DNA of 40,036 nucleotides, taken from NCBI GenBank assembly GCA_027605045.1, contig JAQFWX010000202.1, positions 1-40,036 of the forward strand, read 5' to 3'. The first letter of the stretch is position 1. The number at the start of each line of letters is the position of its first letter. Shown one piece after another: positions 11,270 to 22,427 of this stretch. The position numbers and the translations under genes are program-made. The DNA comes from Phallus indusiatus. Lineage: Eukaryota > Basidiomycota > Agaricomycetes > Phallales > Phallaceae. The notes beneath the pieces were generated by a model that searched no databases, was not told the DNA's origin, and saw only the letters and a program-made list of their open reading frames with translations.

Positions 11270-12804
11270 ATGTCCGTTACTGCCACATTGTCGTTATTGA
11301 AGGAAACGCCAGACAGTACAGGGCATGAAGAACTCGTCGTAACATTCAACCCACCGCTTTATCTTCAACGTCAGATATGGCTTTTGAATAATCTGACACG
11401 TGAAAAAGTTCGGTCGGTAAGTGAGCTCCGGCCAATACGACTTCATTGAGACACTGAAAACGCCTCAACTCGGACTAGGTGCTTGATATTGGCTGCGGTG
11501 AAGGCAATCTTCTCCAGTGTCTAACAGAACCATCAGTTGCATGTTTACCTCCAGAGAGCTTTCAGACCTCAGATGAGCTGTATATTCATACCGTACACGG
11601 CTTAGATCCCTCTGCTCGAGATTTGGGATCTACTCTAAAGAACCGCTCCCACCGACTCGGAGATGGTTCTCCCTTTGATTCAACCGAGAAATATATGTGG
11701 AAACCCTTTCAACCACCACGTTGGAATACGCTTCAAGTTCATTTGTGGAATGGCGGTTTTGAGAATCTTAACTACACCGCGTTTGGTAACGACAAAGTTG
11801 ATGCCTTTGTTGCAACCGAAGTGTAAATCCCATCGTCTTCTTTTATCTCTTTTAAAAAAATTGATGTAATTCTGTTAGGATCGAACATTTGACATCGAAC
11901 CTACTCCCTTTATTCGCTCCTATTCTATTCGGGTACTACCGCCCTCGACTAATTTTGCTAACAACTCCCAATTATACCTACAATCAAAGGTTTCATCATC
12001 CCGATCGACACCACTGTCAGGATTCCCAGATCCAACTGGGCGAACAAACAGAATCTTCCGGTAAGTACCCAAGAAACCGTTTAACGTCTCGTCATGTCAC
12101 TTAAGATTATAATCGTCATGCTCGCTAAAAATAACAAAAGACACCACGACCATAAATTTGAATGGACAACAGAAGAATGGACATCCTATTGCGACAAGGC
12201 GGCAGCCGAGTACGGTTATGAAGTTGAAGTGAGCGGAATAGGTCAAGCTGTCGAACCCGATCCTTGGAATAGAGAGAGTATTCTAGGGTATGCAACTCAA
12301 GTTGCCATTTTTCGACGAATAGACAATCGAGTTGTCGCTGTACCATCAATTGTCTTCTCATCCAGCTCCTGAACCAACCCGCATTATAACACACAACCAC
12401 TTACCATTTCCCCTATCCTCGGAAGAGCTATCCGTCCCTCCAAGTGTAACAGACGTGTTGAAAGCCGTCCAAGAAGCTTTCACAGACAACCTGTGCAAAA
12501 GTCTTTCTTTCCGCGAGATATGGCGAACTCAGGCGGTTCCTCTGGCATGCAAAGGAGACGTCCGACATTTACATCAGACATTTCAAACAGGAAATTTCGA
12601 CGCTGATGATTGGAATGTGAAAGATACTGTTGGCGATGGATGGACTACAGAGATCACTTGGAACAGGTTTGGTATGTTGAAGCGAACGCCGGAAGGCCGC
12701 TGCGGTTGTAGCTTACTTTCCTTCTTACAGAAATGCCTGAGTCAGGACGTTCTACACCGACGCTGATAGAACCCAGGGATTCAGACGAAGATGATAAGAC
12801 ATGA
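11270..12804 (+). CDS. HEN1: HEN1-like small RNA 2'-O-methyltransferase, with apparent frameshifts
   Basis: Exons are 11270-11416, 11479-11822, 11879-12060, 12141-12671 and 12731-12804; corrected length is about 425 residues. SAM-binding motif I is VLDIGCGEGNLLQCL. The HEN1 metal-binding set is complete: EVIEHL (Glu, Glu, His), created by the exon 2/3 join, and the final His in HHDHKFEWT. LILLTTPNYTYNQRF and SGFPDPTGRTNRIFR are further family blocks. The family methylates the 3'-terminal 2'-OH of small RNAs in plants, animals and some fungi, protecting them from tailing and decay. The frame breaks near 12016 (one base short) and again near 12328. The stop at 12802 may be premature: the diverged second copy at 25.5 kb reads through the same place, and codons resembling a tail continue to about 12912. 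Confidence 0.85.
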
Positions 12805-13299
12805 GCCGCGATTCAAGTGGCACGTATATGGATCTTCAGGGGAAAAGCACGGCTTGAACAATCGAGCTAGCGATGACGATGACGACGGATGGTCTGCTTG
12901 GGGAGTACCTTGAGATGGGGCGAAGAATAATCCAATCTTTCTATACATCCATCTTCAACTAACTGTCAATTATAATTGAGATTGCTCGTTATGTGAATGT
13001 ATATGTGTCAAGTATTTTGGTGGGTAATTGAAGTAACGATGTCCGTTGAAGTTACGACTACAATTAATGTGGGATATACCTAGTCTCGATAAGAATGTAG
13101 ATTAACAAATAAGTTCAAAGCCTACTTCACCTTGTTTCATCTAACCGCTTCTCACTTTCGTCGTCACTCTCTCAACCTCGCCAACTTTCGGAACTATATA
13201 TTCCAGTTCAAAATAAACGTCCGGAGAATAACCGCACGGAATAACAGAAACATACCTATTAGAGGATTTACTTGCGCCATAGGTTACAGCCCACATAAT
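12736..13299. repeat. HEN1/VMA9 junction, copy 1 of a dispersed duplication
   Basis: This stretch, holding the last HEN1 exon, the convergent intergenic DNA and the last VMA9 exons, has a diverged direct copy at 25446-26043. The best stretch is GAAGTAACGATGTCCGTnGA at 13031 and 25772, followed by GTTACGACTACAATTAATG in both. Shared blocks include CACCTTGTTTCATCT-ACCGCTTCTCA and CTCGCCAACTTTCGG. Since intact HEN1 and VMA9 flank this copy, it is the source. Confidence 0.8.
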
Positions 13300-13502
13300 A
13301 TAACAACACATAAGTGTAAGTAACAAGCTCGACCGGATTAGTCTGCGGAATCAATCAATCAGTCAAGAATCAAGACATCATGCTTTTGGACACTACTCAA
13401 TACATACGTTTGTTGCGGACCTTTTGGTGTTAAAAGCCATGAGGCCAGCATGGCCCCTAAAATGACGACGAAAACGAAGTACACTGGCAGTGTTGAGGCC
13501 AT
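13064..13502 (-). CDS. VMA9: V-type proton ATPase subunit e
   Basis: A tiny two-helix membrane subunit of the V-ATPase Vo sector. Exon 1 (13408-13502) starts at the ATG at 13500-13502 and reads MASTLPVYFVFVVILGAMLA, then the conserved loop TPKGPQQT. Exon 2 (13272-13342) joins in phase and gives LIRSSLLLTLMCCYIMWAVT, matching the family's second helix. The last exon, expected to encode a short LHPLI-like tail, is visible only as CTACATTCTTATCGAG (near 13085-13100, minus) without a clean acceptor, so the 3' boundary is a guess and an indel is likely. It is tail to tail with HEN1, and their shared 3' region is duplicated at 25.5-26 kb. Confidence 0.8.
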
Positions 13503-13951
13503 AGTTCGGGGAGAGGTGTGACTTTTAATGCGTCACTGTCACGCGCCAATGAGACCGCGTCGGAAACCCCGACTCCCGCTGTCAATGCCCGTGAAAATCG
13601 TGATAAAGAAAGTGCAAATTTATATTATAAAGATACAAATTATGGTTGATGGCTATTCGTGAATTTTCGGGGCATCTAAATGGAGATCATGTATATTTAA
13701 TCTACAGGGAGAGGAGCATAGAGTGCGTGAAATGAAGAGAAACAAAGGCTGAATCTACGAAGTAAAAAGAGGTGTTTTAATCCCGAATTATATGTAAAGT
13801 TTGGCACGGAATGAAACATAACACGTGAATAAGGGTATTCTCCTAATAACCATGTATAGAGGGGAAAAAATACCCTATCCTCGACTCGTATACGTACTGA
13901 ATGAGGGAAAGAAAAAACCACAAAACGACAAAGAAAAAGTAACATCTTTTC

Positions 13952-15997
13952 TTACGCCGTTTGTCCATAAATAATCGGAATACCTTGATCACGCCCAATC
14001 GCGTTCTTGCCCTTATCAGTTCCTGCAGTAGGCAGAGGCTGTAAAGGGTCAATCGGTGTACCAGGTGTAGCAGGAGTTCCGTCGGTATCGGCGTCCGGTG
14101 TGTGAGTACCACTGCTTTGGAGTTTATCGTCTTCCAAAGGTTTCTCAACAGCTCCTGCGGCGCCTATCCTCGACATTTCGCTGACGAAGGATGTACCCCA
14201 GAACGCAGCAGAGTATTTGTTGACGTACTACATATAGTTGATACAACACGATCAGCTCTGTAGTATAAAAGAAGAAAGAATGTCAATTACGTACCTTGAA
14301 CAACTTGCGTTGATTTTCTTTCCGTGTGTCCATGTCCATTGTGACAGCTTCGTATATGGCATCAGCCAGTTGTTGAGAGTCCCACGGGTTGACAATGATA
14401 CTGCCATTCAACGACTGAGCAGCACCCGCGAATTCGGACAGGATCATTGCTCCACAACGTTTTTGTTGGCATGCGATGTACTCATACGATACCTATCAAA
14501 AGAACCGTAAATACTTTGCGGAACTAGGTGAACATGGAGAAGAGATGGGACTGACCAAGTTCATCCCGTCACGAGTACTTGAAACCAGGCAAACGTCGCT
14601 GACAGCGTATAAAGCACATAACTCGTCGAATGGAAGAGATTTGTGCATGAAATGAATGGGCATGAATTCAACGGTTCCGAATCGCCCGTTTATGCGTCCA
14701 ACTAGTTCGTTAACCGTGGACCGAAGATTTTGGTATTCTTCAACGTCTTGCCGTGACGGAACTGCCAACTGACACAATACAACCTATCAGAGAAAGATGT
14801 TAATGACAGCACTGATATACAGAAGCAGAATCTTATACTTTTCCGATCCATTCAGGGTGTTGAGTCAAGAAGTTCTAGCGCGTGTAGTTTTTGAGGAACA
14901 CCCTTGATATAATCAAGTCGATCGACACCGACAATAATCTTCACGCCTTTGAAACGGTTTTCAAGAGCCTGGATTCTGGTTTTTACACTGTCCTTTTCAA
15001 GGTTCTGCAATAACCTCCAGCGTTAACTTTGGTTATTCTCAGATTATTTCGAATAAGACTTACGTCGATGAAGGAATGAGGATCAATACCGATGGGGAAT
15101 GTCCCAACATGAGCATAGCGACCCGCAAAGTCAACACCATTTGGCATTGTCGATAGACCGAGAATCCGTGTACATGAAGACAAAAAGTGACGAGCATAGT
15201 CGTATGTGTGGAAACCAATCAGATCGCAGCATAAAACGCCAAGGAGAATTTCTCTTCGAACCGGCAAAATCCTGTGGAGAGTAATTTGATTTTTAAGTTC
15301 AGAAAGAGACCATAATGAGGGTCGTCTGACCTGTAAATTTCACTACTCGGGAATGGAGTGTGTAAGAAGAAGCCAATTTTGATGTTGGGGATTGGCACAT
15401 TGATTTTGTTGGGATGTTCGGTGATACCGTGCATAATAGAAATTCTTTGCCCGATAGACTGTCATCCCAAATCGATTTGTCCACCATTCCGCGCAAAATC
15501 ATTGGTAGAAGCATAAGATGATAGTCTTGAACCCAAACGGTGTCTCCTTCTCGTAGTAACGTACGAACGGCTTCTGCGAAATACCAGTTGGCTTCGCGGT
15601 AAGCCCTCCAATGGTCTTGGTCAAAGTTCATTTCGCCGGGGTGATAGTGGAATAATGGCCATAGAATGGAATTTGAAAAACCGTTGTAGTGCTTGTCGGC
15701 GAGATCGTCTGATAGATAGACGGCTACGCAAGAGTATTCGTCCATGAGACGTTTGTTAACGAGTGGACGGTCCTTCTCCGGTATGTAATGACCTGGCCAG
15801 CCTATCCATGTGAAGGCCATACTCTTTTTGCAGCCCGACAGAGCAGAAACAAGACCTCCTGAGGACATTTTGAAGTGATATTCACCTTTCGCATCTTTAG
15901 AGATGGTGATAGGTAGACGATTGGAGACGATGATGAGACGACGGCTGTCCGTCCTGGGTGAAGGAGACTCGGTGGGTGTAGAGGCAGAGGAGGGCAT
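13952..15997 (-). CDS. TPS1: alpha,alpha-trehalose-phosphate synthase, with two apparent frameshifts
   Basis: GT20 glycosyltransferase making trehalose-6-phosphate from UDP-glucose and glucose-6-phosphate. Exons (minus): 15331-15997, 15064-15271, 14839-15004, 14556-14783, 14295-14492 and 13952-14227; corrected length is about 581 residues. Family blocks: RRLIIVSNRLPITI, SSGGLVSAL, WIGWPG, FHYHPGEMNF, VWVQDYHLMLLP, IGFFLHTPFPSSEIYR, VGVDRLDYIKGVPQKLHAL, SSTRDGMNLVSYEYIACQ, and a Thr/Pro-rich tail ending IPIIYGQTA. The start is the ATG at 15997; upstream in-frame codons lack an ATG. The frame breaks near 15463 (after IWDD, resuming toward HGITEHPNKI) and near 14864 (two bases missing in LHALELFLTQHPEW). 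The UDP-glucose-binding and catalytic residues are otherwise intact. Confidence 0.9.
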
Positions 15998-17692
15998 TGC
16001 TGAGGATTGGGAAGGGGCTATCAAGGAAGAAAGAAGGATATATCAATTAAAACGCGAACACAGCAAACCCCGGAGGAGAAGCAAGGGTAATGATAATACG
16101 AGGGTGATGGTCGGATAAAGTAAGAGAAAGCGCTGTTGGATTGCCAATCTTACTTGAGTATGTATTCAAACGTGCGATAATGAAATGAACGAATCACCTT
16201 TCTGATTCAAAACCACTGGCGTATGGAAAAAAGAAAACAAAAGTTTCTTCCAATCAACAGAATATAAAAGAAAACCAGTGCACACAGAGAATGGGCCAAC
16301 TGTTGACTTAAAAAATGACCCGTTCTATGCGTCATAAGGTAGTGCCTTCCGGACCCCTTAGACGCCTAAAGCCAGATCGGACCAAATATTCGTTCTTTTC
16401 GTCCTTTACGCATCACGGTCCGCCTTTCGGCACGGGTTCTCTAGTGTCTCCGAAAACTTTCCGTCCGTTTCTTTGTGACCGCACCACGTCACTGATCTTC
16501 TTAGCCCTAGCTCCTTTTGGCCGAACAGTCTGGATCTTTTGAACATATTGCCTATCTTGCATTTCTTTCTCGTCGATGATTCGCAAGGAATGTTGATATC
16601 TTCAGACGCACGTTGATATTTCTCCCGTATAAGCTGCACGAATAATCCACATTATCGGAATGATGACGAGACGACCAGCCTTCCATGTATTAGCAAGTCC
16701 ATCTTGTATTCAGAATGCCCAGTGCTCAGTTATAGCAACATGACAACATCGTTCACTTCGGAAACTTGACGCGAAAATTAGAATGATGGCAGCTATCCGC
16801 AATCCGCTGGCTGTTTTTGGTCCGGATGATGTGCTTCTCAACCTCTCTCCCTGACTCGCTTCTAATCTTGAAAACCACTCGCAAAATCGCGTGTAAAATT
16901 CCAACTTTTTCCTGAATTACGGGTAATGAGTTTGCCAGCGATCCTATTTCTAAAATGTGCGGCATAGGGGCAATAAAATTCCGTCAGGCTGTCTGACCGA
17001 CCGGTCTGGGGTTAGCGTAGACTTTACCCATGAATAAGGTCTGGTTTAATGCCAAAAACATGACATGCGCGACAGGCAATTAGTCAATCGACCTTGCTAT
17101 AGGCCACGCAAGGCCTTTGGAGAATAGATCAATCACGATCCTCCACATTATACTTGAATCCTGCAAATGGAGAAGAGTTGATCCAACAAAGTTCATGTAT
17201 TCCTTGTCACGTACTTAGTATTCTCTCAACTTTCATGCATTCACTATCTTGAGCTTTTTTAATATAGTTTCGCTGAATATTCATTGGTCGTCCGCACTTT
17301 CAATAGAGCACAGGCCTCAGGCTAGGAGATTGTGATTCAATGCGAACCGGGAACCAATCAACATCTTATCCGGCTGCATCGCAGCCAAGCTCAGCTTTCA
17401 CCAAACCTATGCACACCGATCCAATCCATTTGATCTCCTGTATATTGATTGATCGTACCAAGTGTGATGGACTATCATCTGTACTGTACTGAAGGGTCAC
17501 AAGCCCGTAAAAATGATCTTTTAAAATGAACGTAGCACATGGTGTTGAACTTCTCCCAACAAGACATTTCACCTTTTCGGTCGGCCTGTAATGGAAGTAT
17601 ACATAGCCTAATAATTCAATCAGACTGTTCCTTTTTTTCGTAATAAACAAATAACTTGCAGGTGGTCACCTAACCGCTGTATATAGGTTATA
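15998..17692. other. 1.7-kb intergenic region with unplaced coding-like segments
   Basis: The right flank of TPS1 should carry its promoter. On the minus strand, 16406-16965 holds segments that look coding but fit no family I know: a frame at 16753-16965 opening MPHILEIGSLANS, and a Lys/Arg/Glu-rich segment near 16435-16600 (DEKEMQDRQYVQKIQTVRPK) ending at a TGA. A frame shift would be needed to join the latter to LIREKYQRASEDINI just upstream. A 94-codon minus frame at 17366-17650 overlaps the COQ9 3' flank. No gene is called. Confidence 0.35.
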
Positions 17693-18508
17693 TCAACCTT
17701 GGCTTCTTCCAATTCCTCTTAAGCTTCGGTATATATAATCCCCAAACTGAGCGGTATCCGACAGTGCTTGATGTGTTTGTGATCGAGTTTCTAGTAGCGT
17801 GTCAAGGAATTGGAAAGCAGTTCTCGGTGAAGTAAGCTGGTGCAATTCTATTGCGGGTAAGAGTTGTGAATACGTCCATTTTTATGATAATGCGGGTCGT
17901 TCGCTCACCGGCTGCGCCATATGCCATAGCAAGTGAAGCTCGATTTGCATACCAATATGTCTAAAGCAACATTTGAAAAAAGTCTAACACACTTGATCAG
18001 GACTTACGCCGACAGAAGTATCGCCGGACAAGCTTGCATGCTTCATGGGCTACTCGACCGACGTGCCAAAGAGCAGGTGTAATATCATAACGACCAGGTT
18101 TGTTCCCTCAGTAGCTAACAAAGCAAATGCCTAAAGTCGGTAAATTGACTACTGTGGTACATATGCTTAATGCAACTTGGTATTGAATGAGCCTTACCTC
18201 AGGGAGAAGTTCCAGCACAGGTTCGTTCCAAGTCAAACGTCTCCTTAAAGCAGCGCGTATAGGATTGACTTCTTTTTGTTCCTCATGACGTTTCCCCATC
18301 TCGACAAGCCCTTCGTCCAGCCACGCATTGACCAGCGTCCTTCGCGCATCGTCACCTCGGCCGATAAAGCGGTAACCGTTATTTCAGATAATGGCTCGGT
18401 GTTGGGGTTATTTGGAAGATTAACTAGAGCTAAAGACAACGCCTTACGCGTAAACCCATGTTCTCTGACAAGGGATACAGCTTGACGAAGGATAGCGTCG
18501 CGCATCAT
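17693..18508 (-). CDS. COQ9: ubiquinone biosynthesis protein COQ9, with three apparent frameshifts
   Basis: COQ9 is a TetR-fold lipid-binding protein that presents the coenzyme Q intermediate to COQ7 in the mitochondrial CoQ synthome. Exons (minus): 18198-18508, 18008-18130, 17909-17960 and 17693-17847; corrected length is 213 residues. Family blocks: AILRQAVSLVREHGFTRKAL, PLSEITVTAL, DDARRTLVNAWLDEGL, RRLTWNEPVLELLPE, RYDITPALWHVGRVAHEACK, GDTSVG, TYWYANRASLAMAYGAAELH, and the C-terminal QFGDYIYRSLRGIG. The start has no clear presequence; basidiomycete members often start here. The frame breaks near 18364 and 18100 (one base short each) and 18030 (one extra), each inside conserved blocks. 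Confidence 0.88.
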
Positions 18509-19435
18509 GACGCAGAAGGTTCTCGATTACGTAATGGGTCTTTGTAAACCCCAAAACCTACACTTACCGCTGCATCATGGATCAGCGACGATGTCACTTC
18601 TTTTTTCTTAAGAATGATTGAACGTAATCTAGTTATTGCCCTAAAATCAATAACGAAACTATTGGAAGGTTAGTGTTTTTCTCACCACAGCGATTGTACG
18701 AACATAGGTGAACGTATGATAAGTGCCTATCTGTCAGGTTTACAACTATCAGAGTGTCATTCTCAAACCCCTTCCGAAATGCACTCTAATGATCTCGTAT
18801 TTGTGTGATGGCATGGTATTGGATTATAAGATGTATATAGAGTAAAGTCAGACGTAAGAGATCGTAAAATTGGCGTTAACACGATACAACACGGCACACA
18901 CGATACAGCGCGACACAGCACAAAATGGGTGGAGGACAAAAGCTCAATTTATTATGTAATATATATTGTACTTAATATAGCCCGAACTAATAAAATCCAA
19001 CACATGGGAGCTTCTGGACCACACTCCATGGTCATCTCAACTAAGGCAGTATACTATACAAACGGTCAAAACGAGGAAGTGAAACGCGACGGCTTGAGAC
19101 CGCTTTGCGAATGACAGTTCATGGTTATTTATGAGATGACCATTTCGTGCAAAAGACTGGTTTTTGGAATCTCTGAGCGAAGGCAATTCTTATCTGCTTC
19201 AAATTCCGTCGCATGACGCATGATTAACTCGAGGTTCGACGAACTACTCGTCGCCACTGTATGTCAATCTCGTCTTTTAATATCACGCTGATGAATAATC
19301 GAACATAGAAGACACTCTCAAACGTTTTGCTATGATTGATGAGATAATGTGATATGGGTTTCTCGTGATCCTTGATTGGACTTTCCTGGAGTAACGTAGC
19401 AAGCTATGCTGGTCAATTCTTGCTTATAAAGGTTA
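18509..19435. other. intergenic, no gene seen
   Basis: This separates the COQ9 start from the next plus-strand gene. It contains an imperfect CGATACA-rich stretch near 18880-18925 (GATACAACACGGCAC and GATACAGCGCGACAC). No coding exon or RNA gene was recognised. Confidence 0.45.
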
Positions 19436-21230
19436 TTGGGATATGGTTGCCTGTGCTCTTTGTTTTTCCTTTTCAAAAATGGACAACTCCACATTGAGCA
19501 ACGGAACCAGTACAGAGCACTGACGCCAGCGGATATCTCAGCATTATATCAAGGGTTAGTCAATATTTCAAAAGATGATACATTTATTGACCAAAAGCCG
19601 AGTAGTTACGTATCGGTCTGTGTGCTGTTCTGCACCATTGGTAACCGATTAAGCATTTCATAATGCTCATTTCGCCAAACGTGTTGACTTACCTCACAGT
19701 GATCTTATTATACAGTACGATTCTGAGTTTAGGAGATGAGATCGAGTACATTTGGCTGGGCCGCTTTAGTCTTCCCGCATTCCTCTATTATCTTGCTAGA
19801 TACCCGGCCCTTGCGAATCAGTGTCTTGTCATTTTAACAAGTCTCTTACCGGCAGCCAATACGGTCCGTCTGTTTCTCTTATTATTTTAACATTAAAATC
19901 TGATTACTTAGCAGTCTGAGAGGTGCGCATCGCATATATACAGTTTTATTTGAATAATATTAGTTATCCTGATCAGGGTCTGCACTATTCTGGATGATGT
20001 GTACAGCGTTATGTCAATACTCCCTTACATTGGAATCCAAGGTTAAACCCCTCATTCGAAAATCCCCCAACAGACTGACTAAGCATTAACAGGCTTGCTG
20101 ATCGCTCGAGCATACGCTCTCTATCCTGGAAATCTATGGGTCGCTGCGGGATTAAATCTCCCTTTTGTCGTCAGTCTAGTTGTCGGAATCTACCGTATGT
20201 CAACCTCCTCTTCCAAAATAATACTCTGTACACAATACTAACTCCTGGTTATTGAAGTTTCAGCCGCGTATCCCGGATGTTCAGGAAATGCTGGATTTAG
20301 GTAATCTCTTGTTTCATTGGCGAGTCCGCTGAACATCATTAACGAAATTGTTAGCTGTGAGGCTTCCAAACACCCGTAGGCGAAATCTATAGACAGACTG
20401 ATATGCTGGTAGCTACCCTCAAATTGCTAAAATTAACTCAAGCTATCTCGGGGGTTGTTGCGGATCTTGTTGTATTCATCGCCATTATTGTAAAACTTTG
20501 GGGTGTATGGAAATTGAGAAGGATGGCTGGTCTGCGTAATGAAGGACCTGGTATTGCTATGACGCTACTCTCCCAAGGCATGCATTCAATTATTGGATTA
20601 AGATTTCTATCTGAATACAATTCCTTCATAAGGTCTTTTAAGATTCTGGCAAGTTATATGCACTGCATGTTTCGTCAGATTTCAAGTTTACCGACAGTTC
20701 TTTTAAGGTTTTTTCTTCTCATTTCTTCAGCGGCTGCAGTAGCTCTGGTAGTAGGTTCTTTTTCTCATATGAAATGGTTAAATAACCTGATTGTTTTTTT
20801 TCCGTTGTCAGGTGGCTCCGGTAAGCATACCAAAATATAAATGTTGAATCTTGCAATGATAGTGCACTCCAGGATGAAATTTCACAAGACGTCTCCCTTT
20901 TCCAACAATCGTAAGCCGTTCAGACTCTCGTCATACCACAAACCTGGCTAACTGAATTTTCTGATACAGAATGTCCGTCGTCCTTATTTGTCAATTCACA
21001 TAGATCTTCGGCGACGCAATGCACGCCAGATCGACACTGTGGAGCTTCCAAAAATATCGTTCAACGCTCAAGGCGCGCATAGTGTATTACTATACGTTCA
21101 CGAAACCTGCATAGCAGAGTTTGGCGAACAAGGTCTCCTACAGGATTCCGATAATCACGTTAATTCTAGGACAGCTCATGATGAGGAGGTTGGGTTTTCA
21201 AACGCGACTAGTGCCAATTATTTTTGGTGA
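19436..21230 (+). CDS. DUF6533-type multi-pass membrane protein (start uncertain)
   Basis: The family signature is the first two helices: LTVILLYSTILSLGDEIEYI, followed by FSLPAFLYYLARYP. Later blocks, each behind short introns, are SERCASHIYT, TILDDVYSVMSILPYIGIQG joined to LLIARAYALYPGN, then FVVSLVVGIYR, a Cys-containing loop AYPGCSGNAG, VVADLVVFIAIIVKLWGVWK, GIAMTLLSQG, and a cytoplasmic tail from about 20972 (LSIHIDLRRRNARQ) to the TGA at 21228-21230. This is the expected order for this Agaricomycete family of seven-helix proteins of unknown function. The N-terminal exon (about 19436-19615, with LTPADISALYQGLVNI) joins by a 38-nt intron or a missed one. The 20640-20970 part is unresolved and could contain an indel. 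Confidence 0.68.
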
Positions 21231-22427
21231 ATCCGGCGCTCTCGCTGGTTCGCAAATGTTATATAGAATGTGTTATATCTATGAATGTGACTAAATATCT
21301 CAGGCTTGAGACAAGGTCTGCCAAATCCGCGTCAATCTTGCGCATATATGTACCTACAAATTTTCATACATTCCTTATACACCGCTATTTTGTTTCGGTG
21401 TTCAACTCCGCGCCCGGGCGGTTTGATTGGATTGCTTGTGGTGCCTTTGTGTCACGATGTCTGCCAACACCTGTCGGCCTACTGCAGCTGTTTTTGATCC
21501 AGCATTTGAACCTGTGGCAGCATTATCCATGTTTGGTTCCAAGTCAAACGGTTTACTAGTAACGACTTGTTTAGTTAGGGTGCGTCTTTTAGGAGCGAGT
21601 GTACGTCGTGGTACTGATACGAATGTTGTGTTTTTTATAGTATATATGAATCCATACCATGGAAAGCCTAATAGTCTGGGGATCAGCATGAAACAAAATG
21701 TAGGTTATTCTTGAAGGCTGACTAGGACCCACTGCAATACCGTTCCGGTGATACTACCGTTAGATTGAGGCCTTCTCTTACTTTCAACATCCCCATACTT
21801 CTCGCGCGGGGTTTCTTTTTTTTACTGGTTCGACATTTACGACAATCAAAGAAGAGTAACACAGTATAGTCTTCAGCGGAAAGTCGATTACGGTGAGAGA
21901 GAGGGATTCGTCAAAGGTATGTTCATGGTACAAACACCAGAAAAAAGCGTACATGTAACGTTTCGTATGTTTTGGCCTAAGTGGCCCCTCATTATTCATA
22001 TTTCGAGTCCGACTCGAGCTTTGCAGGTTTGCTCACTGAAAGTGAAAGGCATCAAGTGCTTGTACATAACTGTGTTCGACATCGTGATCCCACATTTACC
22101 ATATGTCGGTACAATGTTGGTATTGGACCTATTATTGAACGCTTGAACGTCAGAGACGAAGAATAATTTCCTTCCTTAGATCAAGAGAAGCTGTTTAGCA
22201 AGTAATCATGGCACATACGTATGACCAGGACGCTGGCGCAATATATATACACGAGAGAGATAATATGGAGAAAATCAATTAAAATTATGTAACAGGTTCA
22301 TATTTTTATTGCACCTTTCCAGCCTGAGAGCGGCTTGTGTGTCAGGGTAAGCGTCAAATAACAGCCTCCATCTCTGGTGATGCACCGACTATAATAGTAG
22401 TCAATCAATAGATTGCTTTCATTAAAT
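21231..22427. other. 1.2-kb stretch without a supported gene
   Basis: Several overlapping open frames of 60-110 codons occur on both strands (for example plus 21427-21714, minus 21402-21689, plus 21919-22166). The segment ending RYNVGIGPIIERLNVRDEE at 22166 looks like a protein C-terminus, but I could not connect it to upstream exons or to a family. Confidence 0.35.

Noticed and set aside
8852..18508. A secondary-metabolite or other functional gene cluster
   Set aside because: INO1, HEN1, VMA9, TPS1 and COQ9 act in unrelated pathways, have separate promoters and mixed strands; no backbone synthase, regulator or dedicated transporter is present.
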